From positions 11,240,001 through 11,304,000 of the forward strand of contig CM073566.1 of assembly GCA_037074615.1 (NCBI GenBank): a stretch of 64,000 bases of DNA, written 5' to 3'. Shown one piece after another: positions 1 to 10,744 of the stretch. This DNA is from Leucaena leucocephala. Its lineage: Eukaryota > Streptophyta > Magnoliopsida > Fabales > Fabaceae. How positions within the stretch are numbered: position 1 is the stretch's first letter; each line of letters opens with the position of its first letter. The notes beneath the pieces were generated by a model that saw nothing but the letters and a program-made list of their open reading frames with translations, had not been told where the DNA came from and searched no databases. Position numbers and translations under genes: made by a program.

Positions 1-1182
1 TTTGTGGGAAGGAAAGATCAATTCAAGAAGGAAAGAACAAGGACTCATAAAAGGTAGCAAGAATACTTTACTATAAACTTATGTTATGTTGTGATTGATA
101 TGCTTACTTGTTATGCATGAAGTTTGGTTGAGCTTAGTATGTTATGTGATGATGATTATGATGATGATGATGAGTTATGAATATGTGAAACTCCTTGCAA
201 CCTATGTAATGACAATATGCATGTTAGAGTTTACTTATGTATGATCATGAATTAGCTCCCATTGCATGATAACATGTTAGGCATTTAATCAAGGATGCAT
301 AACCTTAAAGCTTGTATGACTTGCTATTGAGATTTCCATGAAATCTCATTCCTTCCATATCAATAAATATTGCTCTAGGTGCTGGAACTTCACAAGGAGG
401 AAGCTAAATGTAGATGGATGACTGTATATAACTTAAAGAGTGTGCACTTTACTTACAAGATGATGTTTTGGTGTGTGTGTTGCATGCTACTTACAAATCC
501 TATCCGAGGTAGTGTACTTCCAATGGTAGTTTAAGTGACTTATCGGACGAGTTTTCATATAAAATTTGGTATGAATATATATAAGATTAAGATCTTTAAA
601 TGGACACCAAGAACGCCTCATTTGGTTAAGAAATAGAATTGTTATGATTTTTCAAAGTCAGGATTTAAAATCTGGAATAAGATAATACGACTACTAAGAG
701 GCAGTGAGGTTCATGCGCTAATTTCATATAGTAAATGAATGATTTTTTCCACAAAATTTTATGATCTTAAATTACACATATGGATATTTAAATCCATATG
801 TAACACGACTCATTTGGATAAGTAACCTAAGAGAAATAAATTTTTGAAAATGAGGTAAGAAAAATGGAACTTCCAGATTTACCAAATGAACAGTATTTTT
901 CAACGAATAAACTGATTTCATTTGGACAAGGAAACCTTATTTTCATATTTTTCCTTCAAATTTAAATGAAATATATTTCATTATAAATTGGAACCACCTC
1001 ATTTCAATTTTTCTAGATTTAATTATGAATTTCTGAAGTTCAGGCTGTAATCTGGAATTACCAAGTGAACAGTGGCGATAAACAATACCCGATAGCCTAA
1101 CTCTTGGGAATTCATATTTTTAAGGTTAAGAGGTATTCCGATAATCTAAGATACTTCCAATCGAGTATATGTAAGGATGTTT
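1..1182 (+). mobile_element. Ty3/gypsy LTR fragment (A/L type), 3' part, cut by window start
   Basis: The sequence runs parallel to positions of about 43290-44422 in the intact 3' LTR of element A. It shares the GATGATGATG stretch, the leader hairpin, the block near 'cgcctcatttgg' and the ending 'acttccaat(c/t)gagtatat'. It stops at GGATGTTTTA, a decayed form of the usual GGATGTGACA or GGATGTTTCA LTR end. The 5' part lies outside the window. An acceptor-like AG follows the hairpin at 377-378. No coding sequence is seen. Confidence 0.75.
328..348 (+). other. Conserved LTR hairpin (copy 1)
   Basis: Arms TGAGATTTC and GAAATCTCA form a perfect 9-bp stem with loop CAT, preceded by TTGCTAT. The same hairpin occurs in the other gypsy LTRs of this window that cover this position (see findings). 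Confidence 0.7.
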
Positions 1183-1468
1183 TACTAGAAGATGTCATTG
1201 AAATTTCAGAATGTTGATTAGAAGAGGCCGTTGTACTGGCAGAATATGGAAGTACTGTGTACGTAGGTGCTGTCTAAGGAGGCTGGAAGTGAGTGGACCT
1301 AGCCGGTTCATCCAGTCTTTCTTGGGTACTTACGTAGAATGGTAGTTCTCATAGGAATTACCGAATCAGTACAGTTATTTTCTGCTAGGATTTTCGGAAT
1401 GAGAGAATTAATAAAGTAAAGATTGCTTCTGTAAGGGTACTCTGAAGGTTATAAGGAAGGATGTTTCA
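1183..1468 (+). mobile_element. Ty3/gypsy LTR fragment (D/B type), 3' end
   Basis: This is the sense-strand equivalent of element D's LTR end (complement of 9201-9470). It holds the block 'ggaagtgagtggacctagccggttc', broken here as GGAAGTGAGTGG and ACCTAGCCGGTTC, then CTACGTAAGTACCC in complement, and ends GGATGTTTCA. It directly abuts the preceding LTR fragment, so one probably inserted into or recombined with the other. No primer-binding site follows its end. Confidence 0.65.
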
Positions 1469-1578
1469 ATGTTCACTATTTAGAGAAGGTTTCAGATAAG
1501 AGATAGTAACACCCAGATAAATAGAACTATACCCCATACCTTACAATTTTATGAGGTAGTGTTCAAGGATACGACAAC
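1469..1578. other. Unassigned 110 bp between LTR pieces
   Basis: No ORF, no primer-binding site and no clear match to other parts of the window. It may be decayed retrotransposon interior. Confidence 0.3.
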
Positions 1579-3139
1579 TGTAATATCCCAATTTTAAGGC
1601 CCAGAGACTCAGAAAGTAGCCTAAAATAGATAGGCTACCAGACCTCTTTGGGCAGAAGTCCCAGAAATATACAGAGGGTTTTTTGGGACTAAACTGCAAA
1701 TAAGTGAAAGTACAAGGACTTGTATGTAAATAGTGAAAGTCCCTAGGGGCATAAAGTGACTAAAGTGACTAAAGTGAAAGTTTAAAAGTTTCATAGTGTA
1801 AAGATGAAAGTAGACACAAGTTGTGGGCCATTAAGTGTAATTATGGAAAGTTAAGGGACTTAATTGAAAAGAGGAAAAGTTTCCAGGGGCAAAATGGTAA
1901 TTATAGAAAGTTGAGCGGAAAGTGGCTTAGAACTGCCCGGAAGCATTTCAATCCCAAATTTCATCAGTAGATAGAGAAAATGATGCTGGTTAATCTAGCT
2001 TATTACAGAAATTTTATTGGAGTTTAAGATAGCTGATATTTATCTGATAGTCTGAAAGTTATCTGAAATTTTTATCAGATCTCCTGGACCTCAGATATAA
2101 GTAAAAAGTTACAGGAAGATGTGTCCTGTGAAGATAGAGGTCAGGGAACTGACAGAGTCCCAAATGGAGATCTGTAAAAAAAAGTTATTCACTTTTTAGT
2201 GAATTTTGACGGGAGTTCGTGAACCCCCGATATCTAATTGAGAAATTAAGCAGTAAGCAAACTGGGACTAAGTGAGCCCAGATAACGCCACAAAGAGGCC
2301 CATGACGACGCCAAGAGAGGACTAGGCCCATGATATCAGTTCATCGGATAAAGGGGGCCGGTGTCCAGAAAAAAGTGCAAAATGACAAAAATACCCCTAT
2401 GTTATAAAATAATTAAAGAATGAGTAAAGGGTATTTTGGTTATTTGGATAAGGTTAGACAGTCAAGGAAGGTTATCTGAATAGTTGACCAGGGTCAGGGA
2501 ATACTCTAGTAAGGTGTGAAAAGATAATAATGCCCCTAGACTCATTAAAGTAAATAAAGAGGAACCAAGGGCATTTTGGTAATTTGCCAAGGGATGTTTC
2601 TTGGGAATCGAGCCATCAGAGTACTTGAGCTTGATCAGAGACCCAAGATGGCATTCCAAGAAGTCCAAAAACCTAGCCCAAGAAATATGTGGGTTAAAGT
2701 GACATTAAAATAATATGTTAGTGACTTTTCAATAAAGTATAGTTACCCGGTTAGAGATAAAACTGGGGAATTGATCAGATAAAACTTTAGACTTATCCAG
2801 AAGCCATGAGATGGCATGGATGGGACCCATAAGGTGCCACATGGCATGAGCATAGAAAAAAAAGAAAAAGCTAAGGACACATGGCACAATCTCAGCTGTT
2901 CATTCTAGGATAAGACTCTGGAATCTCTAGAAGTGCTGAGTCAGCTGGTGAGGTGTCCCAAGGGCCCCACCATTGTGCCACCTAAGCATGTGAGGTGTCT
3001 ATGGATGATGTCATTTTGATAAGTCATCTAGGATGATGATGTCATCATGATGATGCAGGCGAAGCTTCTTAAGGAAGCTAAGGGATCTGAGCCGTTCATC
3101 GTGATTCGATCTAGACCGTTCAAGCCAACTTTCTCCACC

Positions 3140-3147
3140 TATAAATA
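3140..3147 (+). promoter_or_regulatory. LTR TATA box (K)
   Basis: TATAAATA preceded by CC and followed by GGCACCC. A GA-rich stretch starts about 50 bp downstream, as expected for an LTR promoter and leader. Confidence 0.65.
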
Positions 3148-3190
3148 GGCACCCACCCCTTGCCATTTCATATCACCACGACAAGAACCA

Positions 3191-3241
3191 AGAAGAGAGA
3201 GAAAGAGAGAAAGAAAGAAAGAAAGAAAGGAAGAGAAAGAA
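3191..3241 (+). repeat. GA/GAAA low-complexity run in LTR leader
   Basis: GAGA then repeated GAAA units, just downstream of the K promoter. Equivalent purine runs sit at the same place in F (about 14585-14640) and, on the other strand, in B, M and H. Confidence 0.8.
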
Positions 3242-3304
3242 GGAGTTCTGGCTGAGATAGGAGCAATCCAAGGGACTTAGGGACTCGGTGAGCTTAGGAA
3301 TAAG

Positions 3305-3868
3305 GTAAGTAATTTATTCTAGTCCCTTCTCTAATAAATTAGAGGATTGTTCTTATAAATTTAATAGTTAGAATAGAGAAATATCTCTCTCTATAAGATT
3401 AGTCGTGGATAGAAAGAATGTTAGGGAATTGTCAGAATAGGGGTATTACCTCAAGATAAGCTTGAGTTAAGTAGAGTTATACTGGATAAGATAATAATGA
3501 AATATTATTATGATATGTATAGGCTTTGACCTATGAAAAGAAGGAACTTTACAGTAGAAGCTAATGACTAAAGGAAGGACTACACGCCAGGTAGTAAACT
3601 TACCTAAACTTGTATGTGTTGAATGTATGGTTGATTGTGTTATGGCTTGATTGATTGATGTTAATATGTAATTGTTGAAGCTCTGTGCTATGATTACCTT
3701 GGCCAATTATATTTCATATGTTACATGGAAGCATCCACATTACATTAAGTTGAAACAATCACAAGTAAGCACTAATACCAATCATTGATGCATACATTGT
3801 TTAGTACCTTTTGCTACTGAGATTTCCCCCGAAATCTCACCCGTTCCATATCAATCCAATTATAGCAG
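3305..3868 (+). other. Putative LTR leader intron (K) with hairpin at 3818-3839
   Basis: A donor matching AAG|GTAAGT lies at 3305. The hairpin has arms TGAGATTTC and GAAATCTCA around CCCC, and TACTGAG overlaps its start. TTATAGCAG ends at 3868. If spliced, 564 nt would be removed. Position and context are shared by the other gypsy LTRs here. The hairpin is seen directly; splicing is inference. Confidence 0.4.
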
Positions 3869-6451
3869 GTCTTCTCAAGATGGAGGAGATGAGGATTCAT
3901 GAAGAGAAGTTAAGAATTATTTAGCATGATTGATATGTGATTAATGTATATTATGCATATGTATGTAAAGTTAGTTGTTGGAATTTGCCACCATGAACAG
4001 TAACTCGTGGTGAGGTAGTGATGTTTGATCTATAATTAAAAATAGTAAATGGTTAAATAAATGTATGATATTTTTATATTAAATAGTAGACATACCAAGA
4101 TTAAATTTGATATATAGAACGCCTTATTTGAATAACTACACATGGAGATATAATTTTTCAAATTTGGGACCAAAATGCTGGATTCAGGGGGAAAACTTTG
4201 GATGAACAGTAAACTTGTATCATTGACTGATGTTGACTTGGTCAATGCGTGGTCAACGAGTTATTTTTTCCTAAAATAGGATTAAGTTAGCTTCATTTAT
4301 CAATTTGAGCCACTTTGTTTCAATTTTTCTATAATTAGTTATGATTTTTTGAAGTCAGGTCACTTGTCTGGAATTTACACAGTGAACAGTACTCGATAGA
4401 GTAAAACTCCATATTGGGAAATTTGACTTCAATGACCTTAAATGTGGTTCTAGATGCTACCAAATGGTCCCTAAGACGTAATAAAAGTAAGGATGTGACA
4501 ACTACAATAGACTAGTCTTAATCAGCCGGTACCTCTAAGGTCTCGTGTTTCTTAGAACAATGTGGTTGGACTAAGCAAGATAACATCTAAGGAGTGATTT
4601 CCTCTATTGATATTTATAGAAGGTGACCAGTCTAGGGTCAAGGAAGCTACAAGAGTAGCTTGTGGTATCATTCTATGGCCAGACGCTATAGTGATGATGA
4701 TGAAGGACTAGTAGTCACACAAAAGTGGGGTTATGATGAGTTAGGTCAAAGGTCACGACTAATATACACAGAGGAGTTCTGGTCACGACAGAAGAAGACC
4801 TTTAGTCACTATGAAAGAACATAGAACTTTCTAGTCATGACGAGTAGATTGAAATGGTCGCGACGAAAGTTCACAGGGAACCTGAGTGGCGACTAGCCAA
4901 TATTCAGGTCACAACTAGGATGCACAGAGACCTGATGACGAATAAAGATGCCAACCTCGCTGAAGTTCATCAGCTAGAGGATTGGTATAAAACAAGATCA
5001 AGCCTGACAGTACAAAGTTCTGAGATACAAAGATCAATTTAAGATGATGCTTAGAAATAGATCCTCTATGTGATAACTAGGAATAGATCTACATTACGAA
5101 AGGATTTGTTCAGCTAGTCTGAATAGAATAATCAAAAGATAGATTGAGACTTGTCTAGGAATGAGCCTAGTACATGGCCTAAAGTTAGGGATGTGATGGT
5201 TAACAGTTAGAGAGCTAATGTTCTCAAGACAAAGGGATCCCATCATGAAAAAATAGTAACCTAGCAGACCTAAGGTAGAGCACCCTAGAGAGAAGAAGTA
5301 ATACGAGTAAATGATGAATGAGATCCATGCGACTGAAGTTCGCTAGGATAAAAAAAACAAAAAAGAAAAAAAAGACCAGAAGGGAAACATAGTCCGGTCA
5401 AGAACAGACTGAGACTGATAGATAGACAGAAAAAGTTAAGAATTAGTAGAGAGATACAGAAGTTATTCTATAGAGATGGAGATTGATCCGCTCTCCTGAG
5501 AAGTTTTATCGAGTAGTTTTATGAGAAGCATTCCTCTTAGTTAGATAAAGATGAGCGTGAGGCTAAGTGTTAAGGCAGGCAGAAAAATAGGAGCCTTTAA
5601 TGATACTTTAGCTGAGTTCATCCACATGAATGTGAAAGTGAATGACTAAAAAGTTAATTCATGGATTAAATTCCGTGTTACAAAGAAAGAATTCTTCTCA
5701 AGTAGTTGCAGAAGTTCAACAAAGCGATAGATGTATTCAAGATTAGAAAAAGAAGGTTATGATATCTAGAGAAAGAAAGGTAGCCATAGTTTAAAAGATA
5801 AAGAAACCCCCTATGTATGAAAGAGTAATAATCAAGAGACAGATAGAGTAATGAAGGGGTTAAGTCTATACCCTATTAGGAGGGTAACGTGGCAGCCTAA
5901 GTTAGATTAATAGTTATTTCAGGTTCTTGAATAAATGATCAGGATCTGACAAATAATGTGACAAAGGAAAGAATGCTTTAAAGCTTACCTAGTTAATTGT
6001 TTAATTGCAGTGTGCATATGATGGATGGTTGAGCAAAGTATATGATAGTGATATGGCTTATGTTGCCTTAAGTTATGATGAATAGTTACATCTCCTTGCA
6101 ATTGTCATATGATGACACGCATGTTAGAGTATGCTATAATGAATAAATACTCCCCATTTGTAGTACATGCAATGTAAAGTATATAAGATGAGAAAGTTAT
6201 ATTGCTCTCACACCATACGACATGCAATAAGAATGTACCCATAATGAGAGACAGTCTCAATAAGTAGTATAGTCAATTACAGTATGATTGGGGTTACTCA
6301 GGTATTTCTACAGACTTGTGAATGCAGTACTCATGATTATTTCTTATGTTAGAGTTACAACAAGTACCAAGAGGGTGGTAGTGTTATAATTCTATCAAAA
6401 GAAATGGAATATAGAAAGAATAACAGACAACAATAAAGAGATTATTTTCAT

Positions 6452-6575
6452 ATCACTCTTCAAATAAGAGTTGAATCTGAAATAGATGGCTCTCAGATAG
6501 AGTTAGATTCATATGAGTTCAGATCACTCTTCAAATAAGAGTTAGATCTTATATAGATTCCTCTTCAAATAAGAG
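6452..6575 (+). repeat. Short direct repeats, each a small inverted repeat
   Basis: ATCACTCTTCAAATAAGAG occurs at 6452-6470 and 6522-6540, and CTCTTCAAATAAGAG again at 6561-6575. Each copy contains CTCTT and AAGAG around CAAAT. This is low-level repetition inside the non-coding interior. Confidence 0.7.
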
Positions 6576-6923
6576 CCTAGTTCAGATACAAGTTGCTCAC
6601 AGTTAGAGCACATATTGAGATGAGATGTTATGATGTAGCCATGGCAACAAAATGTAATGGCAAGTGGTTAGACCATGATTGCACAAGGCAATAGCCTATG
6701 GTAAGCCACAGTAAAGTAAGAAAGATGAGAAGGAACTCCTGAGTATGAGAGGAAATAAGTAAAGTCTTGGTAAATAATATGGGCTACTGAATGTATTTTT
6801 AAAAATTTTATTGATTGAGTTATCAACTAGTGAAAGTAGTTAACATTATAACTTAGTTTGCTGGTTTTAGATCTTCCAGAGATTATGATATTGTACAACA
6901 AAGTCATAGAGGATTCTGGAGGG

Positions 6924-7050
6924 TTACAGTTAGATCCTAGCATGGCTCTAGGGTCGTAGTTAGATACTAACAGCTTCAGGTTCACAGTTAGATTCTAAAG
7001 AGGCTTACGGTTCATAGCAGTTAGATCTCGAGGTCATAGTTAGACCTAGC
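6924..7050 (+). repeat. Degenerate GTTAGAT(C/A) repeats
   Basis: The motif CAGTTAGATCCTA / TAGTTAGATACTA / CAGTTAGATTCTA / CAGTTAGATCTCG / TAGTTAGACCTAG recurs about every 25-35 bp. No function can be assigned. Confidence 0.6.
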
Positions 7051-7993
7051 CTAAGGAAAGTAATGAGCCATGAAGATATGAGTACAATGTAGTATCTCTT
7101 TAGGAAGATGAATACCAAAAACGAAGTTAAGGTAAGGAAGCTTCACTAGTTGATTAACTCACCAGAAAAATTATTTATAATGGTTTTACTCAGATAGCCT
7201 CTATTATATACAGACTAAACTTAGCTTTCACTTAAACAAAGACGAAGTCCAAAGTTAAAATCTGAGTACTGATATTCAACATTTTGTAGAAGTATGCTTG
7301 AACAACAGAAAAGATAACCCCATATATTTTGAGAATAGATCAGATAGATCCTTCAGATAAGGATAAAGAGATTGAAAGGCAAAAGAAAGACCCAGAGAAT
7401 AGGGTCTAAGGCAGAGTAAAGATAGAACATAGTTATTTGAGAAGAGAATACTAAGGCCTAGAGCTATACAAAGAGTAACCTAGCCCTAACCCAGTAGCAC
7501 GAAAGGTGCTAAGGCAAGAGTAGCCTAATGATAGGTAACCCCCTGAGAAGGGATAAGTAAGGTGCAAATGCCATAAAAGTTTGGCATAGATACATAAAGT
7601 CATCTAAGATGATAAGAAAAGTTAAGAAGAGTTAGAAAAGTTATAAAAAGCAAGAGAATAGAACACCTTATGTTAGAATCATAATTTTAATTATGATTTT
7701 GTATCAAGAGAAAGAAAGGTAAAAGAACACTAATCTCCTGAGAAGCTAGCAACGTTGTAAGAGAAATGATGTAGACCCATAATTACATCAAAACTCTGAA
7801 GGGTAAGATATGAAAGAAATGGGCACTACTCACAAGTCCAGTAAGTTGTCCATAAGCATAAGCAGATAAATAAATGATAACATATATATGAATAATAGAA
7901 AGAAGTAGAATTCAACTCTGATTGAGTTGATTCTAAAAAGACAGCATAGTAGCACAAAAGAAATATAAAGTTTCATGGACGATGAAAGTACTC

Positions 7994-8175
7994 TGTCATA
8001 TCCCTAATTTTCTTATCTGGTATGTATGTACAGTTTGTATGTAATATATATGAGATTCTCTAAGGAAAGTGTTGCAATTTAAGGAAGGAAATTGATTAAA
8101 TTATAAATAATGGAAAGTTCAAGGACTTAAGTGAGGTTTATAAGAGTTCAAGGGCCAAAATAGAAGGTAGACATA
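7994..8175 (+). mobile_element. A 5' LTR, first segment
   Basis: It aligns base for base with 41284-41465 of the 3' LTR, with about six substitutions in 180 bp by eye. The last five bases (ACATA) are the left target duplication of D. Confidence 0.85.
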
Positions 8176-8562
8176 TAAAACATCCTCCTTTATATCTCTC
8201 AAAGTACTCTTGCTATAGCTCTCTTGAAGTGGATTATATCTCTCTTGCCGAAAATTCTGGTAGAAAATAACTGTACTGATTCGGTAATTCCCCATGAGAA
8301 CTACCATTCTACGCAAGTACCCAGGAAAGACTGGATGAACCGGCTAGGTCCACTCACTTCCAATTTCTAATGACAGCTCTTTCATTTAAATTTGAGGTAA
8401 AAATATGAAAATGAGATCTTCTTGTCCAGACCAAATCAGTTTATTCATTGAACTTTACTGTTCATTTGATAAATCTGGAAGTTCCAGTTTCTTTGCCCCA
8501 TTTTCAAAAATTCATTTCTCCTTGTATACTTATCCAATTGAGTTGAATTACATATGGAGTTT
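8176..8562 (-). mobile_element. D 3' LTR remnant, chimeric
   Basis: 8176-8360 matches D's own LTR end at 9201-9388. From 8361 it switches to sequence like the A/L family (compare 45370-45560, 'tcatttctccttgt'). It is about 390 bp long against 2442 bp for the 5' LTR, so most of the U3 and R equivalent is missing. Confidence 0.65.
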
Positions 8563-9141
8563 TCTCTCCCCCTTAAAATAAATTTCGTCCTCGAAATTTA
8601 CTTAGTACCTTAGTCAACAATCTTAAATATACATCCTCTTTAAATCTCTTTCTGCTTTATGACTAAGAATTGGGGTATCCATCTCTTACCTTTTATCTTA
8701 TTATCTAGCGGAGTACTTTCAATATCCGCTTCATGTCCTTGCTGTCATTACTCTTTTTGTATCAGTCAACTTAATTGGAGTTTATCATTCATCATATATA
8801 TGCCAAACTTCTATGGCATTTACACTCTTTCATATCTTACCCCTTAACATCTTGGTGTAACTCCAGGGTCTATCTTACTTTAACTTTTCACTTTTCTTAC
8901 CTTGTCCATCTATACCAACTTCTGTGACAACTGGACCCTTTTTCATTACTCTTTCTTATACTAATCTTGCCTTAACATCTTTCTGGACGAAGGCTACCTT
9001 ACTCTTCTAAGCCTTAGCATTCTCTATCTCATATAACTACTGGGTTCTATCTTTTCTTTAGACCTTCTTCTCTAGGCCCATAACCCACAACCCATAGGTC
9101 CCATAACTATTTCATATAGCATTCTCTATCTCATAAGCCTT
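8563..9141 (-). mobile_element. D interior, non-coding, with polypurine tract
   Basis: On the minus strand the 3' end holds the gypsy-type block with GAGGACGAAATTTATTTT, then AAGGGGGAGAG next to the LTR. The rest has no ORF of note. CATTCTCTATCTCATA occurs twice (about 9031-9046 and 9120-9135). A second imperfect piece of the tRNA anticodon and variable region (GGCCCATAACCCACA then GGTCCCA) is seen at about 9076-9103. Confidence 0.6.
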
Positions 9142-9197
9142 AGCGTGGTGGGCCCATAACCCACAGGTCCCAGGATCGAAACCTGGCTCTGATACCA
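9142..9197 (+). other. Initiator tRNA-Met-derived sequence (3' 56 nt including CCA)
   Basis: Read on the plus strand this matches plant initiator tRNA-Met from the end of the D arm through the anticodon arm (GGGCCCATAACCC), variable loop, T arm (GGATCGAAACC) and acceptor strand (GGCTCTGATA), ending CCA. The 5' 19 or so nt are absent. Because CCA is not encoded in nuclear tRNA genes and the block lies 3 bp from the LTR end, it is best read as an over-long primer-binding site copied from the primer tRNA. The usual retained length is 12-18 nt, as in the other elements here. The comparison is to my memory of the plant tRNA. Confidence 0.85.
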
Positions 9198-9503
9198 AAA
9201 TGAAACATCCTCCTTTAAACATCTCAGAGTACACTTACAGAAGTAATCTTAACTTTATTATATCTCTCTCTACCAAAAATCCTGACAGAAGATAACTGTA
9301 CTGATTCGGTAAGTCCCATGAAAACTACCATTCTACGTAAGTACCCAGGAAAGACTGGATGAACCGGCTAGGTCCACTCACTTCCAGACTCCTTAGACAG
9401 TACCTACGTACACAGTACGTATCATCTCCTTATGTTCAGTCTGAAAATCGGCAGCATAACGGCGTCTTACAGCATTCTCAAAATTCACTTCGATATAACC
9501 TCT

Positions 9504-10631
9504 CTATAATGGGTTATAAATAGGGGATGAGATTCGGGGGAATCTCAGTAGCAAACGGTACTAAACAATGCATGCATTAAAGTAAATACTTGTGCTTGCT
9601 TGTGAAAGTGTAAACATTGTGTAATGTGCATGCTTCCATGTAACATATGAAATACAATTGGCCAATGTAATCATAGAAACAGAGCTTCAATCATATACAC
9701 ATATGCACACAATTCAACAAAGTCATAGCACAATCAAGCATAACATTCAATACATACAAGTTTAGGGTAAGTTTACTACCTTATTGCTTTACTTCTTTCC
9801 ACGTTAACTTTGCTTCTTCCTTCTTACTTTTCCTTGCTATGTGGCTGCCCTCTTTTGAGCACACCAAGCAATTCCTAACATCACATTACCATCCAACCAT
9901 TACAATCTAACTTCTCTTGAACACTAAGCTTACTTTAAGTAACATAACTTCCTTTAATCTTTACCAATTGATTTAGCCTTTGAATCAATTGATGTCTTGA
10001 CATTACCCTATACAATTTGGCCTTTTGAATCCATTCATGAACTCAAAACAACCAAATTCTAGCAACTATGCACTGTTCCGGACAGATTTGAAAAACATGC
10101 ATAATTCTTTCAAAAATTCTCATTTTGATTCCAATGCTTCCCATACTTGTTCCTCCACTTTCCCCCACACAAAATCTCATTTTAAGACCATTGGAAGCAT
10201 CAAAATCATGAAATTCAAATCACTGTTCATGCGAGTGAACAGTACCGTGAGGAATTTTCAACATTATAACCTTTAATTCCAATGGTTTCCAAGGTTCAAA
10301 ACCTTTCCAATCCTACACAAAATCATCATATAAACTCAATGGAAGCATTAAATCATGGAAATTCCATTTCCTTCTATCATGAACAGTGCATGAACAGTGC
10401 AAACCGAAATGTTCTTCCATGGTAAAGTCAAGAACATCAACTTAATCCAACAACCAAGCATGTAACTAACTTGTTTAAGCTTGTCTTAACTATCTATGAC
10501 TTAAAACTCATATTCCTTTCACATATACACAAAATTTCCAGCAGCATCCCCCCAAGATTTAAGCCTAAAAGGTCACTTAAACTCAAGCACAAACCATAAG
10601 AACAAAAGGTAGAAGTAAGGAGACAACTTAC
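9504..10631 (-). other. Putative LTR leader intron (D) with hairpin at 9528-9547
   Basis: On the minus strand AAG|GTAAGT starts at 10631. The hairpin has an 8-bp perfect stem (TGAGATTC / GAATCTCA) with a 4-nt loop. ATTATAG ends at 9504. Length would be 1128 nt, the longest of the set. Splicing is inference. Confidence 0.35.
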
Positions 10632-10736
10632 CTTACTTGCTCCTTCAAGACCCTTGCTTTCTTCCACATTCTTTCTCTAGAACTCACTTCTCTTTCTAAA
10701 GGAGCTCTTGGGTGTGAAGAATGAATGGAAAGGGGG

Positions 10737-10744
10737 TATTTATA
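10737..10744 (-). promoter_or_regulatory. LTR TATA box (D)
   Basis: The minus strand reads TATAAATACCCCC, the extended motif shared with B, G, L, M and N. Confidence 0.65.

Larger units (their letters stand above)
1579..4500 (+). mobile_element. Complete K-type Ty3/gypsy LTR (2.9 kb)
   Basis: It starts TGTAATATCCC and ends GGATGTGACA, so it has TG...CA termini. Inside are a TATA box (3140-3147), a GA-rich run, a donor-like AAG|GTAAGT (3305), the conserved hairpin (3818-3839) and an acceptor-like AG (3867-3868). Flanks are ACAAC and ACTAC, four of five bases alike, so this may be an old solo LTR. Alternatively it is the 5' LTR of the K-type element whose 3' LTR starts at 44503. Against that, no initiator-tRNA primer site follows its end. 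Confidence 0.8.
4501..7993 (+). mobile_element. Non-coding retrotransposon interior (K type, LARD-like)
   Basis: About 3.5 kb without a recognisable gag, protease, RT or integrase. Part of it (about 7560-7820, around 'gcaaatgccataaaagtt') matches the reverse complement of element D's interior (about 8790-8850), which suggests a shared non-autonomous internal domain. A 49-codon ORF at 4675-4824 begins M-A-R-R-Y-S-D-D-D-E and follows TGGTATCA (4662-4669); it may be a relic of a leader and first ORF, but I do not claim a gene. GGTCRCGAC motifs recur at 4751-4910. The last bases before A are its TACTC duplication (7989-7993). Confidence 0.5.

Noticed and set aside
4854..5042. 62-aa ORF as a gene
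   Set aside because: It spans the GGTCRCGAC repeat area in decayed interior, with no homologue elsewhere in the window and no recognisable motif.
9142..9197. A functional tRNA-Met gene
   Set aside because: The first 19 or so nt, including the 5' acceptor strand and most of the D arm, are absent. CCA is present in the DNA, and the block is fused to an LTR primer region.
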